A stretch of DNA of 14,303 nucleotides. Source: Acidobacteriaceae bacterium. Lineage in GTDB: Bacteria; Acidobacteriota; Terriglobia; Terriglobales; Acidobacteriaceae. The stretch spans positions 24,630 through 38,932 of the forward strand of contig PMTP01000200.1 of assembly GCA_003167305.1 (NCBI GenBank), written 5' to 3'. The notes below the pieces were generated by a model, which did no database searches, had not been told where the DNA came from, and was given only the letters and a program-made list of their open reading frames with translations. A program made the position numbers and the translations under genes. Below, in pieces: positions 14,287 to 14,303 of the stretch. Within the stretch, counting starts at the first letter, position 1. The number at the start of each line of letters is the position of its first letter.

Positions 14287-14303
14287 GCTTTTGCAGTACG
14301 CGC

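Overview
The window looks like a stretch of chromosome from an Acidobacteriota (Terriglobia-like) organism. The main clue is an 811-residue duplicated FtsX/MacB-type permease with no ATPase partner beside it (the ADOP family, typical of that phylum). Further support comes from the moderately high GC content, the uppS-cdsA block and the short dispersed repeats between genes. This assignment is an inference; there is no rRNA or other direct marker in the window.

Layout, left to right. At 1-2629 is a leftward block: a Cys-rich-N-terminus XRE regulator, uppS (undecaprenyl diphosphate synthase), a small unknown ORF and cdsA (phosphatidate cytidylyltransferase, running off the left edge). uppS and cdsA supply the lipid carrier for cell-wall synthesis and CDP-diacylglycerol for phospholipids. 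A divergent promoter region with a clear inverted repeat separates the regulator from a rightward HD-domain hydrolase (2831-3460). At 3498-4452 lies a small accessory patch: a DUF3592-like single-pass membrane protein, a VbhA-type Fic antitoxin with no toxin gene in view, and a decayed C-terminal tail of an enoyl-CoA hydratase. Next come a large membrane PAS-GGDEF-EAL cyclic-di-GMP protein (4474-7122, leftward), a DHH/DHHA1-type phosphoesterase (7283-8272, leftward), the ADOP permease (8567-11002, rightward), a CPBP-family intramembrane protease (11201-12361) and a small exported protein with three Cys-flanked repeats (12406-12972).

The last 1.3 kb (12973-14303) has no convincing protein gene. 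Its left part holds several low-complexity and REP-like repeats. Its right part, about 13641-14203, is the most unusual piece of the window: a run of local hairpins, including six units spaced 48-50 nt apart, five of them with clear GNRA-like (GAGA/GAAA/GACG) loops and paired changes in the stems, ending in a strong 13-bp intrinsic terminator. This looks like an undescribed structured non-coding RNA of roughly 560 nt transcribed rightward.

Most protein families were recognised from motifs read by eye. No database search or folding program was run.
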